From Prevotella sp. (GTDB lineage: Bacteria > Bacteroidota > Bacteroidia > Bacteroidales > Bacteroidaceae): a DNA stretch of 62,688 nt. Position numbers and translations under genes: made by a program. Location of the stretch: the NCBI GenBank assembly GCA_016285245.1, contig JAEEQH010000017.1, forward strand, positions 1 through 62,688, given 5' to 3'. Below, piece by piece: positions 25,335 to 33,733 of the stretch (position 1 is the stretch's first letter; each line of letters starts with the position of its first letter). The notes under the pieces were generated by a model that did not search any database, was not told the origin of the DNA, and was given only the letters and a program-made list of their open reading frames with translations.

Positions 25335-27938
25335 TTATAGGTTTACTTCAATAGATTTCAGGTCTTCAGCCTTCGAACTCGTACCAATAAGGAGCTCATA
25401 CTTGCCAGATTTCACACGCATTGTGTTGGTTTCCGAGTCCCAAAATTCGAACGATTTTCGGGTGAGTTCCGTAGCAACTTGACACGTCTCACCAGGCTTG
25501 ATGTTTGCCGTCCGCTGGAAAGCGCGCAAAGACTTCAGCGGTCCATCGGGATCCTGCAGATTCCTGACATAGACCTGTACGGTAGTGCCACCAGCACGAC
25601 CTCCAACGTTCTTGACTGGTACCTTGATTTCGTATGCAGGCTGATTCTCACCAACGCTACCCTCACAAGGTTTAACTACTGGATTTCCCATTTCGAACTG
25701 CGTGTACGACAGACCATAGCCGAAGGGGAACAGGGCATCATCGAAATAACGGTAGGTACGCCCCTTCATCGAGTAGTCCTCGTAATCGGGCAGCTGAGAG
25801 CTCGACTTGTAGAACGTGACGGGCAGCTTACCATTGGGGTTATAGTCGCCGAAGAGTACGTCGGCAACGGCAGTGCCACCCTCCTGACCGGGATACCAAG
25901 CCTGGACGATGGCGTCGCAGGTCTCTGTTTCCGGTAGCAGGGCGATGCAAGAGCCGGAGCAATTGACGAAGATGACGGTCTTACCAGCGTCTTTGAGCGC
26001 CTTAAGGAAGTCACGCTGCACCTTTGGCAACTCGATGTGCGTGCGATCGCCACCCTTGAAGCCATCGATGTCGACGGGCATCTCCTCGCCCTCAAGCGCT
26101 GGTGAGATGCCACCCACGAAGACGACCTTGTCGATACCCTTCAGCTGGGCAATGGTCTGATTGTAGTCGATGGGCAGTTCCTTGGCGACGTTAATAGCGA
26201 GGTTGGCATCATAAGTAGGTACGTGCGCGAAGCGTACCTCTATTATATAGCTCTTACCCTTCTCAGCCTGAATGGCCACACGATTAGGGGTGGTACGCCA
26301 GATGCGGTGACGGAACTTCCGCTCACCGTCGATAAAGAGTTCAAACTGTCCGCAGCCATCCACGTTCACCACATACTCACCTGCCTCCTTGGGGGTGAAG
26401 ACGGTCTCGTACTTCGCTGAGAAACCTTCAAGCTGTACGCCTGGGGCGAAATTGTGCATTCCAAAGGTGGTCACAGCCAGGGGCTGGGTGTAGTACTGCG
26501 TGGTGACGGGCTTCCCCTCCATATTGCGGTTGTTCCAGAACGTACCCTTCAGGCCTTTCTTACCATCGATGGCACACTGTGACCCCATGAGACAATCCAT
26601 AACCCGGTCGTAAGTCAGGTCACAGCCCTGTGCATAGAACAATTTCTTTTGCTTAGCCTTGATGCCGTCGAGAATAGTGATGGTGTGGTTGGGCTGACCG
26701 TTATAATTACCCCACATCATCGGAGTGTTGTCAGCATTAGGACCGATGACGGCAATCTTCTCCTTACCTTTCTGCAGGGGTAGGACGTTGTTCTTGTTCT
26801 GTAGGAGGACAATGGTCTGGCGGGCCATGTCGAGTGACAGGTTGGCAGACGCCTTGGTAGACATGGCAGAATAGGGAATCTTCGACCACTCGACCAGCGA
26901 CGGGTCGTCCATCTCACCCAAGTCAAAACGGCCTTCCAACAGACGGATGACGTGCTTGTCGACCTCAGCCTCGGTGATAAAACCGCGCTTCACAGCCTCA
27001 GGAATGCTACGGTAGGCGTAGCCATAGCCACACTCCACGTCGGTACCGGCAATCGTTGCCTTTGCCGAGGCATGGACGGGATCGGACGAAGACTTGTGCG
27101 ACTCATAGAAGTCGGAGACGGCACCACAGTCGCTGACCACGAGGTACTGGAAGCCCCACTCGTCGCGGAGGATGGTCTGCAACAGACGCTGTGAGCCACA
27201 GCAAGGATCATCATCAAGGCGCTGGTAGGCACACATCACCTCGCGCACCTTTGCATCCTGCACAAGCGTCTTGAACGCCGGCATATAGGTCTCCCACATA
27301 TCACGGGGCGACACGTTCGTCAGGTTGGCCGAATGACGGGTATACTCCGGGCCGCTGTGTACGGCATAGTGCTTGGCACAGGCCCATAGCTTGCGGTACT
27401 TCGCATCCTCTGGTCCCTGTAGGCCCTTCACGACCTGCGTTCCCATGACCGATGTCAGGTAGGGGTCCTCGCCGTAGGTCTCCTGTCCCCTGCCCCATCG
27501 CGGATCACGGAAGATATTGACGTTTGGCGTCCAGACGGAGAGGCTATGAAACTTCTCGTCCTCGCCGGAGCCACGCAGCATACGTTCGTTATACTGAGCT
27601 CGAAACTCCGTAGAGGCCACATCGAAGCACTTGAATAACAGGTCAGGGTTGAATGATGCGGCCATCGCCACTGGTTCAGGAAAAACAGTAACGTTGCCCT
27701 GATTGGCGGCGCCGTGGAGAGCTTCGCTCCACCAGAAGAACTTCTTGATGCCGAGACGTGGAATGGCCGGACTCTCATCGAGCATCAGCATGGCTTTCTC
27801 CTCAAGCGTCAGACGCGAACACAAGTCTACGGCACGTTCACGGGCACTAAGATTCGGATTCTGATAGGGCAGGTTCTGTGCTGTCGAGAATGAGAAACAG
27901 CAGAGAGTCATTGACAAAGATAATAATACATGTTTCAT
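25335..27938 (-). CDS. GH3 beta-xylosidase-type glycosidase with PA14 domain
   Basis: 867 residues with a signal peptide. GH3 (alpha/beta)8 domain: FFWWSEALHG, NIFRDPRWGRGQETYGEDPYL, CAKHYAVHSGPE and YLVVSDCGAVSDFY, with the nucleophile Asp at 270. A PA14 domain (about 455-590) is inserted in the second domain, which includes IVQAWYPGQEGGTAVADVLFG. A C-terminal fibronectin-like domain ends the protein. This layout matches Prevotella Xyl3-type beta-xylosidases. Transcribed from its own boxed promoter and ending just before the SusC operator, so read-through into SusC is possible. Confidence 0.9.
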   Translation of the reverse strand: MKHVLLSLSMTLCCFSFSTAQNLPYQNPNLSARERAVDLCSRLTLEEKAMLMLDESPAIPRLGIKKFFWWSEALHGAANQGNVTVFPEPVAMAASFNPDLLFKCFDVASTEFRAQYNERMLRGSGEDEKFHSLSVWTPNVNIFRDPRWGRGQETYGEDPYLTSVMGTQVVKGLQGPEDAKYRKLWACAKHYAVHSGPEYTRHSANLTNVSPRDMWETYMPAFKTLVQDAKVREVMCAYQRLDDDPCCGSQRLLQTILRDEWGFQYLVVSDCGAVSDFYESHKSSSDPVHASAKATIAGTDVECGYGYAYRSIPEAVKRGFITEAEVDKHVIRLLEGRFDLGEMDDPSLVEWSKIPYSAMSTKASANLSLDMARQTIVLLQNKNNVLPLQKGKEKIAVIGPNADNTPMMWGNYNGQPNHTITILDGIKAKQKKLFYAQGCDLTYDRVMDCLMGSQCAIDGKKGLKGTFWNNRNMEGKPVTTQYYTQPLAVTTFGMHNFAPGVQLEGFSAKYETVFTPKEAGEYVVNVDGCGQFELFIDGERKFRHRIWRTTPNRVAIQAEKGKSYIIEVRFAHVPTYDANLAINVAKELPIDYNQTIAQLKGIDKVVFVGGISPALEGEEMPVDIDGFKGGDRTHIELPKVQRDFLKALKDAGKTVIFVNCSGSCIALLPETETCDAIVQAWYPGQEGGTAVADVLFGDYNPNGKLPVTFYKSSSQLPDYEDYSMKGRTYRYFDDALFPFGYGLSYTQFEMGNPVVKPCEGSVGENQPAYEIKVPVKNVGGRAGGTTVQVYVRNLQDPDGPLKSLRAFQRTANIKPGETCQVATELTRKSFEFWDSETNTMRVKSGKYELLIGTSSKAEDLKSIEVNL

Positions 27939-27968
27939 TGAAAAGGAGTTATTGGTTCATTTTGTCTA

Positions 27969-28034
27969 CAAAGGTACGCACAATACGGCGGCTATGTTTT
28001 CCTAAATGTTGCAGAAGCTTTTCTGAACGTCACA
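27969..28034 (-). promoter_or_regulatory. GH3 promoter with two operator boxes
   Basis: -7 TACCTTTG at 27976-27969. Inner box TGCAACATTTAGGAAA (28013-27998) lies 21 nt upstream. Outer box TGTGACGTTCAGAAAA (28034-28019) starts 21 bp further. Geometry is identical to the SusC promoter. Confidence 0.7.
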
Positions 28035-28082
28035 ATAGACAAACGGCATAGTCAAAGTCTTGCGTACATCTATATATTTTAT

Positions 28083-28090
28083 TATCTTTG
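28083..28090 (+). promoter_or_regulatory. -7 element (TATCTTTG) for the GH43 pair
   Basis: Perfect TAnnTTTG 32 bp before the chosen ATG at 28123. It rules out the upstream in-frame ATG at 28060, which lies before the promoter. No operator pair with the standard spacing is present on this strand; an imperfect ATAGACAAACGG-like site occurs at 28035. Confidence 0.65.
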
Positions 28091-28122
28091 CACGACAATC
28101 CCAAAAACTAAAAACAAACAAG

Positions 28123-30234
28123 ATGAAAAAAACCTTAGCTCTCTTTCTGCTCGCCGTGCCACTGATGGCCTCGGCACAGAATCCCATCATCAGAGACCAG
28201 TTCACCGCCGATCCTACGGCGCGCGTCTTCAATGGCAAGGTCTATCTCTACCCGTCACACGACATCAAGCCTCCCGTAGGACAGCGTCAGGACTGGTTCT
28301 GCATGGAGGACTACCACGTCTTCTCGTCAGAGAACCTCACCGACTGGACAGACCACGGCGTGATTGTCACCCAGAACAAAGTGCCCTGGGTGCGTCCTAA
28401 CTCCTACTCAATGTGGGCACCAGACTGTGTCGAGAAGAACGGAAAGTACTATTTCTACTTCCCGTCAGCTCCGCAAGCCGGTGGTGGCTTTGCCGTCGGT
28501 GTAGCCATAGCCGACCGTCCTGAGGGCCCGTTCATTCCTGAGCCAGAGCCCATCAAGGGCATCAACGGCATCGACCCATGCGTGCTCCAGGCCTCCGATG
28601 GCAATGCTTATATCTTCTGGGGCAACGGCCGTTGCGCCAAGCTCAAGCCCAATATGAAGGAGCTCGCCGACGACAACCCCAAGGAAACCGTCAAGTGGGG
28701 TAACCGCGAGATGGAGATGGTTGGTGTCAACTGTCTCAAGGGCCTGCCCAACCGCCAGGCCGAAGGTCCATTCGCCTTCGAGGCCAACGGTTGGTACTAC
28801 CTGACCTATCCGTATGTCAGGGAGAAGACCGAGGTCCTTGGCTATGCCATGAGTAAGAACCCCATGGGACCCTACGAGTACAAGGGCCTCATCATGGCCG
28901 AGCAGCCCAACGGTTGCTGGACCAACCACCACAGCATTATCAACTACAAGGGTCAGTGGTACCTGTTCTATCATCACAACTACTTCTCGCCCAGTGACGA
29001 CAAGCGCCGTTCAGCCTGCATTGAGAAGCTCTACTTCAATGCCGACGGCACCATCCAGGAAGTGAAGCAGACCCTGCGCGGTGTAGGTATCAACAAGGCT
29101 ACCGAGAAGATTGAGATTGACCGATACAGCAGCGCCAGCGAGGGTGTGACCACCGAACTTATCGACACCGTCAACACCTTCCGCAGCTATATGGCCACCC
29201 TGCCCACGAAGGGAAGTTGGCTCAAGTATAACGATGTGGACTTCAGTGTCATCAGCGACGGCTACCTCATTATGAGCGTCAAGGCCGCCGACAACACCGA
29301 GCTCTGCGTGCGTGAGAAGAGTGCCACGGGCAAGGTTCTTGCACGTATCAAGTTGACAGTGAAGCCCGAGGAGCCTGCCGGCGGTGCTGCTGCCAACCCC
29401 ATGATGGCACGCTTCCGTCGCGACCAGCGTAACCAGTGGCTCACACAGACCGCTGCCCTAGACTTCGTTCCTAGTGGCGTGACCGATCTCGTCATCACCA
29501 ACGAGGGGGATGGCGCCCTCAGCGTGGACTATGTCCGCTTCAAGAACCGTCCGAAGTACTTCTCGGCCGTCACCACCCCGACGGCACAGCCCGACGAGAA
29601 CGGCTTCATCCGCCGTTGGCTGCTTCTAGAGCCCATCGACAAGCCCAATAGTGGCAATACCGTCTTCACCGACACCTACCTCCGTGAGCACTTCTACCGC
29701 GAGTACTTCAAGGGTCAGCAGACCATCGTGCCGAAGAATGGCCAGAAGGTGACGGCTGTCTTCAAGCAAGAGCAGGCTCCCGCAGGCTTTGGCCGTGGCG
29801 CCCAGCAGCAGCCCGAAGGTCCGCAGGTGAAGACTGTCAAGCAGACGCTGACATGGCGCGCCCTGGACAGCGAGAACATGAACGTCAAGCTGTTCCGCTT
29901 CGCCGAGAAGTGGGGCGAGAAGGTCTATGGTGTCCTCTTCTGGGCCGTCACCATCATCGACTGTCCCGAGGAGATCAAGGACGTCCGTCTGGCCGTCGGT
30001 TCCAACTCTGCCTCCATGTGGTGGCTGAACGGCGAGGAGACGCTGCTGCTCAGCGGCGACCGCCGTATGGTGAAGGACGACGCCGTCTCTCAGCGTCTGA
30101 CCCTGAAGAAAGGCCGCAACATCCTGCGTGGTGCCATCATCAACGGCCCGGGCATGAGCGATTTCTGCGTCCGCTTCATCGACGAGAAAGGCAACCCTGT
30201 AACTAATTATTCCATTACAACTAACAGTAAATAA
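28123..30234 (+). CDS. GH43 arabinofuranosidase/xylosidase-type enzyme with C-terminal sandwich domains
   Basis: 703 residues with a signal peptide (LMASAQ). GH43 five-bladed propeller with the catalytic triad visible as D30 (FTADPT), D151 (GIDPCV) and E214 (QAEGPF). After about residue 340 there are one or two beta-sandwich domains. Their loops carry low-complexity inserts: GGAAANPMMARFRRDQRNQ and GFGRGAQQQPEGPQ. Likely exo-acting on arabinosyl or xylosyl side groups; the exact specificity cannot be read from sequence. The next GH43 starts 3 bp after its stop, a tight pair. Confidence 0.85.
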   Translation: MKKTLALFLLAVPLMASAQNPIIRDQFTADPTARVFNGKVYLYPSHDIKPPVGQRQDWFCMEDYHVFSSENLTDWTDHGVIVTQNKVPWVRPNSYSMWAPDCVEKNGKYYFYFPSAPQAGGGFAVGVAIADRPEGPFIPEPEPIKGINGIDPCVLQASDGNAYIFWGNGRCAKLKPNMKELADDNPKETVKWGNREMEMVGVNCLKGLPNRQAEGPFAFEANGWYYLTYPYVREKTEVLGYAMSKNPMGPYEYKGLIMAEQPNGCWTNHHSIINYKGQWYLFYHHNYFSPSDDKRRSACIEKLYFNADGTIQEVKQTLRGVGINKATEKIEIDRYSSASEGVTTELIDTVNTFRSYMATLPTKGSWLKYNDVDFSVISDGYLIMSVKAADNTELCVREKSATGKVLARIKLTVKPEEPAGGAAANPMMARFRRDQRNQWLTQTAALDFVPSGVTDLVITNEGDGALSVDYVRFKNRPKYFSAVTTPTAQPDENGFIRRWLLLEPIDKPNSGNTVFTDTYLREHFYREYFKGQQTIVPKNGQKVTAVFKQEQAPAGFGRGAQQQPEGPQVKTVKQTLTWRALDSENMNVKLFRFAEKWGEKVYGVLFWAVTIIDCPEEIKDVRLAVGSNSASMWWLNGEETLLLSGDRRMVKDDAVSQRLTLKKGRNILRGAIINGPGMSDFCVRFIDEKGNPVTNYSITTNSK

Positions 30235-30237
30235 ACT

Positions 30238-31701
30238 ATGAAAAGACTACATAGCATCCTTGCGGTACTGGCACTGGCCTCAGCCGCAAACGCACAAATA
30301 GGACAACCCAACATCCATGACCCCTCGACCCTCGCCGAGTGCGACGGCAAGTGGTATACCTTCGGCACCGGTGGCGGTGGCATCATCAGCGACGACGGTT
30401 GGTCGTGGCACAGTGGTGCCGAGCGCCCAGGCGGTGGTGCAGCCCCCGACATGATTAAGATTGGCGACCGTTACCTCTGCATCTATGGTGCCACCGGTGG
30501 CGGTCTCGGCGGCGGTCATGCCGGCCGTATCCTGACGATGTGGAACAAGACCCTCGACCCGAAGTCGCCCGACTTCAAGTGGACAGAGGCTGTGGAGGTC
30601 TGTTTCTCCGACGGCATGGAAGATCAGGACGCCATTGACCCTGGTGTGCTGCTTGACCCCACGACGGGGCGTCTGTGGGTCAGCTACGGCACCTATTTCG
30701 GCACCATCCGCCTCATTGAGCTCGACCCCACGACGGGCTTCCGCAAGGCTGGCAACAAGGAGAAGGACATTGCCATCGACTGTGAGGCCACAGACCTCAT
30801 CTACCGTAATGGCTGGTACTACCTGCTTGGCACCCACGGCACCTGCTGCGACGGTGTGAACTCGACCTATAACATCGTGGTTGGCCGTTCGAAGAGTGTT
30901 GAAGGCCCCTATATTGATAATGTGGGGCGCGACATGTACCACGGCGGCGGTAAGATGGTCGTTGCCGCCGGCGACCGCAAGACGGGTGCCGGTCACTTCG
31001 GACGCACCATCATCGACGAGGGTGTAGAAGTGGCATCGTTCCACTGGGAGGCCGACTTCGACCAGGGCGGCAGCTCCGTCCTCGCCGTCCATCCCCTGTT
31101 GTGGAAGAACGACTGGCCCGTTGCTGGCGAGAAGTTCAAGGGCGGCACCTTCGAGATTGAGTCGGAGCGCCGCGGCTATGCCCTGGAGCTGGCCGTCGAC
31201 TTCGTCCGCATGAACGTTGCCCGTCGTGGCGGCTTTGGCGGCTTCGGCCGTCCGCAGCAGAACGCTGAGCCTCCCAAGCCCGTGGAGAACCAGACGCTGG
31301 AGCAGGTGAAGGGCACATGGCCCGAAGGCGACATCGCAGTACGTTGCGGCGACTATATGTTCCGTCCCCACCAGCGCTGGACCATCACGCCTGTCAACGA
31401 GGCCGGCGGTTACCTGAGCGCTCCTTACTTCAAGATTGTCATTGAGGGCACCGACCGCGCCCTGACAGCTACTGCCAACAAGGAGCTGACCACTACCCCA
31501 TCGTTCAGCGGCGCCGACGAGCAGCTCTGGCGCATCGAGCAGTGCACCGACGGCACCTTCCGCATCATGCCGAAGCGCATCCCCGGTGAGGAAGACATCA
31601 ACAAGCGCTTTGTCCTCTACAGCATCGCCGATTCTACGCCGACACTTGCCGAGTGGGACTTCAACAGCGACAACTCAAAGTGGAATTTCCGCGCACACTA
31701 A
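30238..31701 (+). CDS. GH43 arabinanase/arabinofuranosidase-type enzyme
   Basis: 487 residues with a signal peptide. GH43 triad: D28 (IHDPST), D134 (AIDPGV) and E183 (DCEATD). The blade sequences (GGGHAGRILTMW, TYNIVVGRSKSVEGPYIDN) resemble endo-arabinanase-like GH43 members. An insert of Gly/Phe/Pro-rich sequence (RRGGFGGFGRPQQN) precedes a C-terminal domain (about 350-487) with QLWRIEQ and RFVLYS, similar to ricin-type or arabinanase C-terminal folds. Second gene of the GH43 pair, closed by the terminator at 31731. Confidence 0.82.
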   Translation: MKRLHSILAVLALASAANAQIGQPNIHDPSTLAECDGKWYTFGTGGGGIISDDGWSWHSGAERPGGGAAPDMIKIGDRYLCIYGATGGGLGGGHAGRILTMWNKTLDPKSPDFKWTEAVEVCFSDGMEDQDAIDPGVLLDPTTGRLWVSYGTYFGTIRLIELDPTTGFRKAGNKEKDIAIDCEATDLIYRNGWYYLLGTHGTCCDGVNSTYNIVVGRSKSVEGPYIDNVGRDMYHGGGKMVVAAGDRKTGAGHFGRTIIDEGVEVASFHWEADFDQGGSSVLAVHPLLWKNDWPVAGEKFKGGTFEIESERRGYALELAVDFVRMNVARRGGFGGFGRPQQNAEPPKPVENQTLEQVKGTWPEGDIAVRCGDYMFRPHQRWTITPVNEAGGYLSAPYFKIVIEGTDRALTATANKELTTTPSFSGADEQLWRIEQCTDGTFRIMPKRIPGEEDINKRFVLYSIADSTPTLAEWDFNSDNSKWNFRAH

Positions 31702-31730
31702 TCTATAGTTATTATAGAAACTACAAAAGT

Positions 31731-31766
31731 AATCCCCAGTGGCAATAACCACCGGGGATTTCTTTT
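31731..31766 (+). terminator. Terminator after the GH43 pair
   Basis: AATCCCC (31731-31737) pairs with GGGGATT around an internal GGT/ACC pairing, followed by TCTTTT. It separates the convergent GH43 and GH97 genes. Confidence 0.75.
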
Positions 31767-31787
31767 GGTCTATCCTGTTCAATCTTC

Positions 31788-33572
31788 TTACTCAATCACC
31801 ATAACAAAACCGCCACGGGCCTTACAGGGAATCTCCGTTGGCAGTTGGCTGACGGTGCTGATAGCCCAAGGCTCACCGTCGGCGAAGAGGGTGGCGGTAT
31901 GTTTCCCCTTGACAAAACCAAGGGGCACACTAAGGGTCTTCTCGCTATCAGTACCATTGATACCGGCCACATACCACGTTGCGCCGCTGCGACGGGCTAT
32001 CACACAGCTCTCGCCGGGGTAGCCACTGACGAAGCGTGTCTCGTCCCATGCGGCAGGCAGCTTCGACAGGTAGTCCTTTACCTGCTGAGGCTGTGCGAGG
32101 AAGCTTTCTGGACGGTCGGCCAGGTGCTGCAAACCACTCTCAAAGAGGGCCGTCAGCGCCAGCTCATGGGCATGGCTCGTAATATGTGGATGCTGTGAGT
32201 CGCTGAAGGCACACGGCGTGTAGTCCATTGGGCCGACAACGTTGCGTGTGAAGGGCAGCGTGGCATTGTGACAGGCAGCCTTGTCGGTGAATGTCGGCAC
32301 GTTGTTGTACCACTCGGCACCATAGACGCCCTCCGTTGAGAGCAGGTTCGGGTAGGTGCGCTGCCAGCCGCGGGGCACCGTGGCACCGTGGAAGTTCACC
32401 AGCAGATGGTGACGAGCAGCACTCTCCATGAGGTCGATGCAGTAGTCCATGTTCTTCTGGTTCTCACCGCTGAAGAAGTCAATCTTCACACCGGCAACGC
32501 CAATCTTCTCGCACCAGGCGAACTCCTTCTCACGGTCCTCGGGCTTGTTCAGGCGGAACTTAGGTGTCGGAGCTCCATCGACCCAACCTACGCTGGAGTT
32601 GTACCAGATCATCGGTTTGACGCCCTGCGACTTGGCATACGCCACGGCATCCTCAACGGTCTTGCCATCCTTCATGCGGTCCCACTCGGCATCAATCAAC
32701 ACATAGGGCAGCTTCAGCGTTGCGGCAAGGTCGGTGTATTTCTTGATGATGTTATAGTCGTCAGACCCGTGGTTGTAAGCCCAGTAGACCCATGAGACGA
32801 CGCCAGGCTTTATCCAGCTCGTGTCCTCGACCTTACAGGGCTCGCTGACATCGGTCACCAGTGTCGACTCCACTACATCGGCCAATGTGCCGAGGATAAT
32901 CAGTCGCCACGGCGAGTGACTGCAGGTTTCGCCTGCAATAGTCTCATCAGGCGCCACCCGGTACACCTCACCGTCGTTATACATCGACGAGGCACTCTGG
33001 CCTTTCTCGATATTCGCCTCTGTCAGCAGGGCGAAGACGCCCTCTTTCAGTTCCAGCAAGGCCGGGAAGCTCCATCGGACGCAGTTGCCGTCGGCATCCT
33101 TCGACACGGCACTATAAGACCGCTGCGCCTGCACCTTGTGGGTCGTTGTAAGGGGGTAGAAGTTCTCGGCACCGTCAGTCCATTGCATGATCCAGCGTTT
33201 CATACCAACGGGAATAACGTAGGCCGCCTGTTCCTTGACAGGCGACTCATAGCGGTAGGCCAGGCCATCGTTGTAGAGACGCAGGGTCATCTGCCCCACC
33301 CTATACTCGTTGGCCACGTTCGTGCAGTGGCTGCGCTTGCCGGCAAGCATCGTGTAGTCGGCCTTCACCTTCTTGGCTTTCGGGGCCTTGAAGGGCAGCG
33401 CCGCCTCGCCATCCTGCATCTGTAGCACCTGCTGTCCCTGGTAACTTATGACGAACTGTCCGTTCTTCGTTTCCACCGACAGTTTTCCGTTGGGCGACAC
33501 CATCGGTCGCGCGCTGGCGACGCCACACCACAGTAGCGCCACCAGCATCATTGTGTATTTTCTAATCACCAT
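31788..33572 (-). CDS. GH97 retaining alpha-galactosidase-type hydrolase
   Basis: 594 residues with a signal peptide. GH97 N-terminal sandwich (about 22-245), then the barrel with VLIDAEWDRM, WYNSSVGWVDGA and GVKIDFFSGENQ, with the nucleophile Asp at 365. LLSTEGVYGAEW (E414/E420) holds the candidate acid/base. It is closer to the classical retaining GH97 pattern than the copy at 9252. Monocistronic, with its own -7 element and one clear operator box. Convergent with the GH43 pair. Confidence 0.87.
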   Translation of the reverse strand: MVIRKYTMMLVALLWCGVASARPMVSPNGKLSVETKNGQFVISYQGQQVLQMQDGEAALPFKAPKAKKVKADYTMLAGKRSHCTNVANEYRVGQMTLRLYNDGLAYRYESPVKEQAAYVIPVGMKRWIMQWTDGAENFYPLTTTHKVQAQRSYSAVSKDADGNCVRWSFPALLELKEGVFALLTEANIEKGQSASSMYNDGEVYRVAPDETIAGETCSHSPWRLIILGTLADVVESTLVTDVSEPCKVEDTSWIKPGVVSWVYWAYNHGSDDYNIIKKYTDLAATLKLPYVLIDAEWDRMKDGKTVEDAVAYAKSQGVKPMIWYNSSVGWVDGAPTPKFRLNKPEDREKEFAWCEKIGVAGVKIDFFSGENQKNMDYCIDLMESAARHHLLVNFHGATVPRGWQRTYPNLLSTEGVYGAEWYNNVPTFTDKAACHNATLPFTRNVVGPMDYTPCAFSDSQHPHITSHAHELALTALFESGLQHLADRPESFLAQPQQVKDYLSKLPAAWDETRFVSGYPGESCVIARRSGATWYVAGINGTDSEKTLSVPLGFVKGKHTATLFADGEPWAISTVSQLPTEIPCKARGGFVMVIE

Positions 33573-33588
33573 AGTCTAAGTTTTTCCG

Positions 33589-33633
33589 CAAAGGTAGTCA
33601 TTCCACGGCGCTTCTGCTTTTCTACACGTCTCA
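33589..33633 (-). promoter_or_regulatory. GH97 promoter with one operator box
   Basis: -7 TACCTTTG at 33596-33589. TGAGACGTGTAGAAAA (33633-33618) lies exactly 21 nt upstream, at the inner-box position. The expected outer-box position (33654-33639) does not match. Confidence 0.6.
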
Positions 33634-33703
33634 TTCTTATTATAAAAAAGGTAAGATGGCGCAATTCTGCCACGAAAAACAGCTGGACAACGCAGAAAAA
33701 GTG

Positions 33704-33711
33704 TAACTTTG
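33704..33711 (+). promoter_or_regulatory. -7 element (TAACTTTG) for GH43-CBM6
   Basis: Perfect TAnnTTTG 22 bp before the ATG at 33734. Only a weak TGCCAC-like match sits at the operator position, so regulation by the shared operator is doubtful. Confidence 0.65.
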
Positions 33712-33733
33712 CACTCAAAACCTACAAACCATT

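Noticed and set aside
28024..28061. A second operator pair for the plus-strand GH43 gene at 28123.
   Set aside because: An ATAGACAAACGG-like site exists, but the distance to the -7 element and to any partner does not match the 21-bp rule; probably chance.
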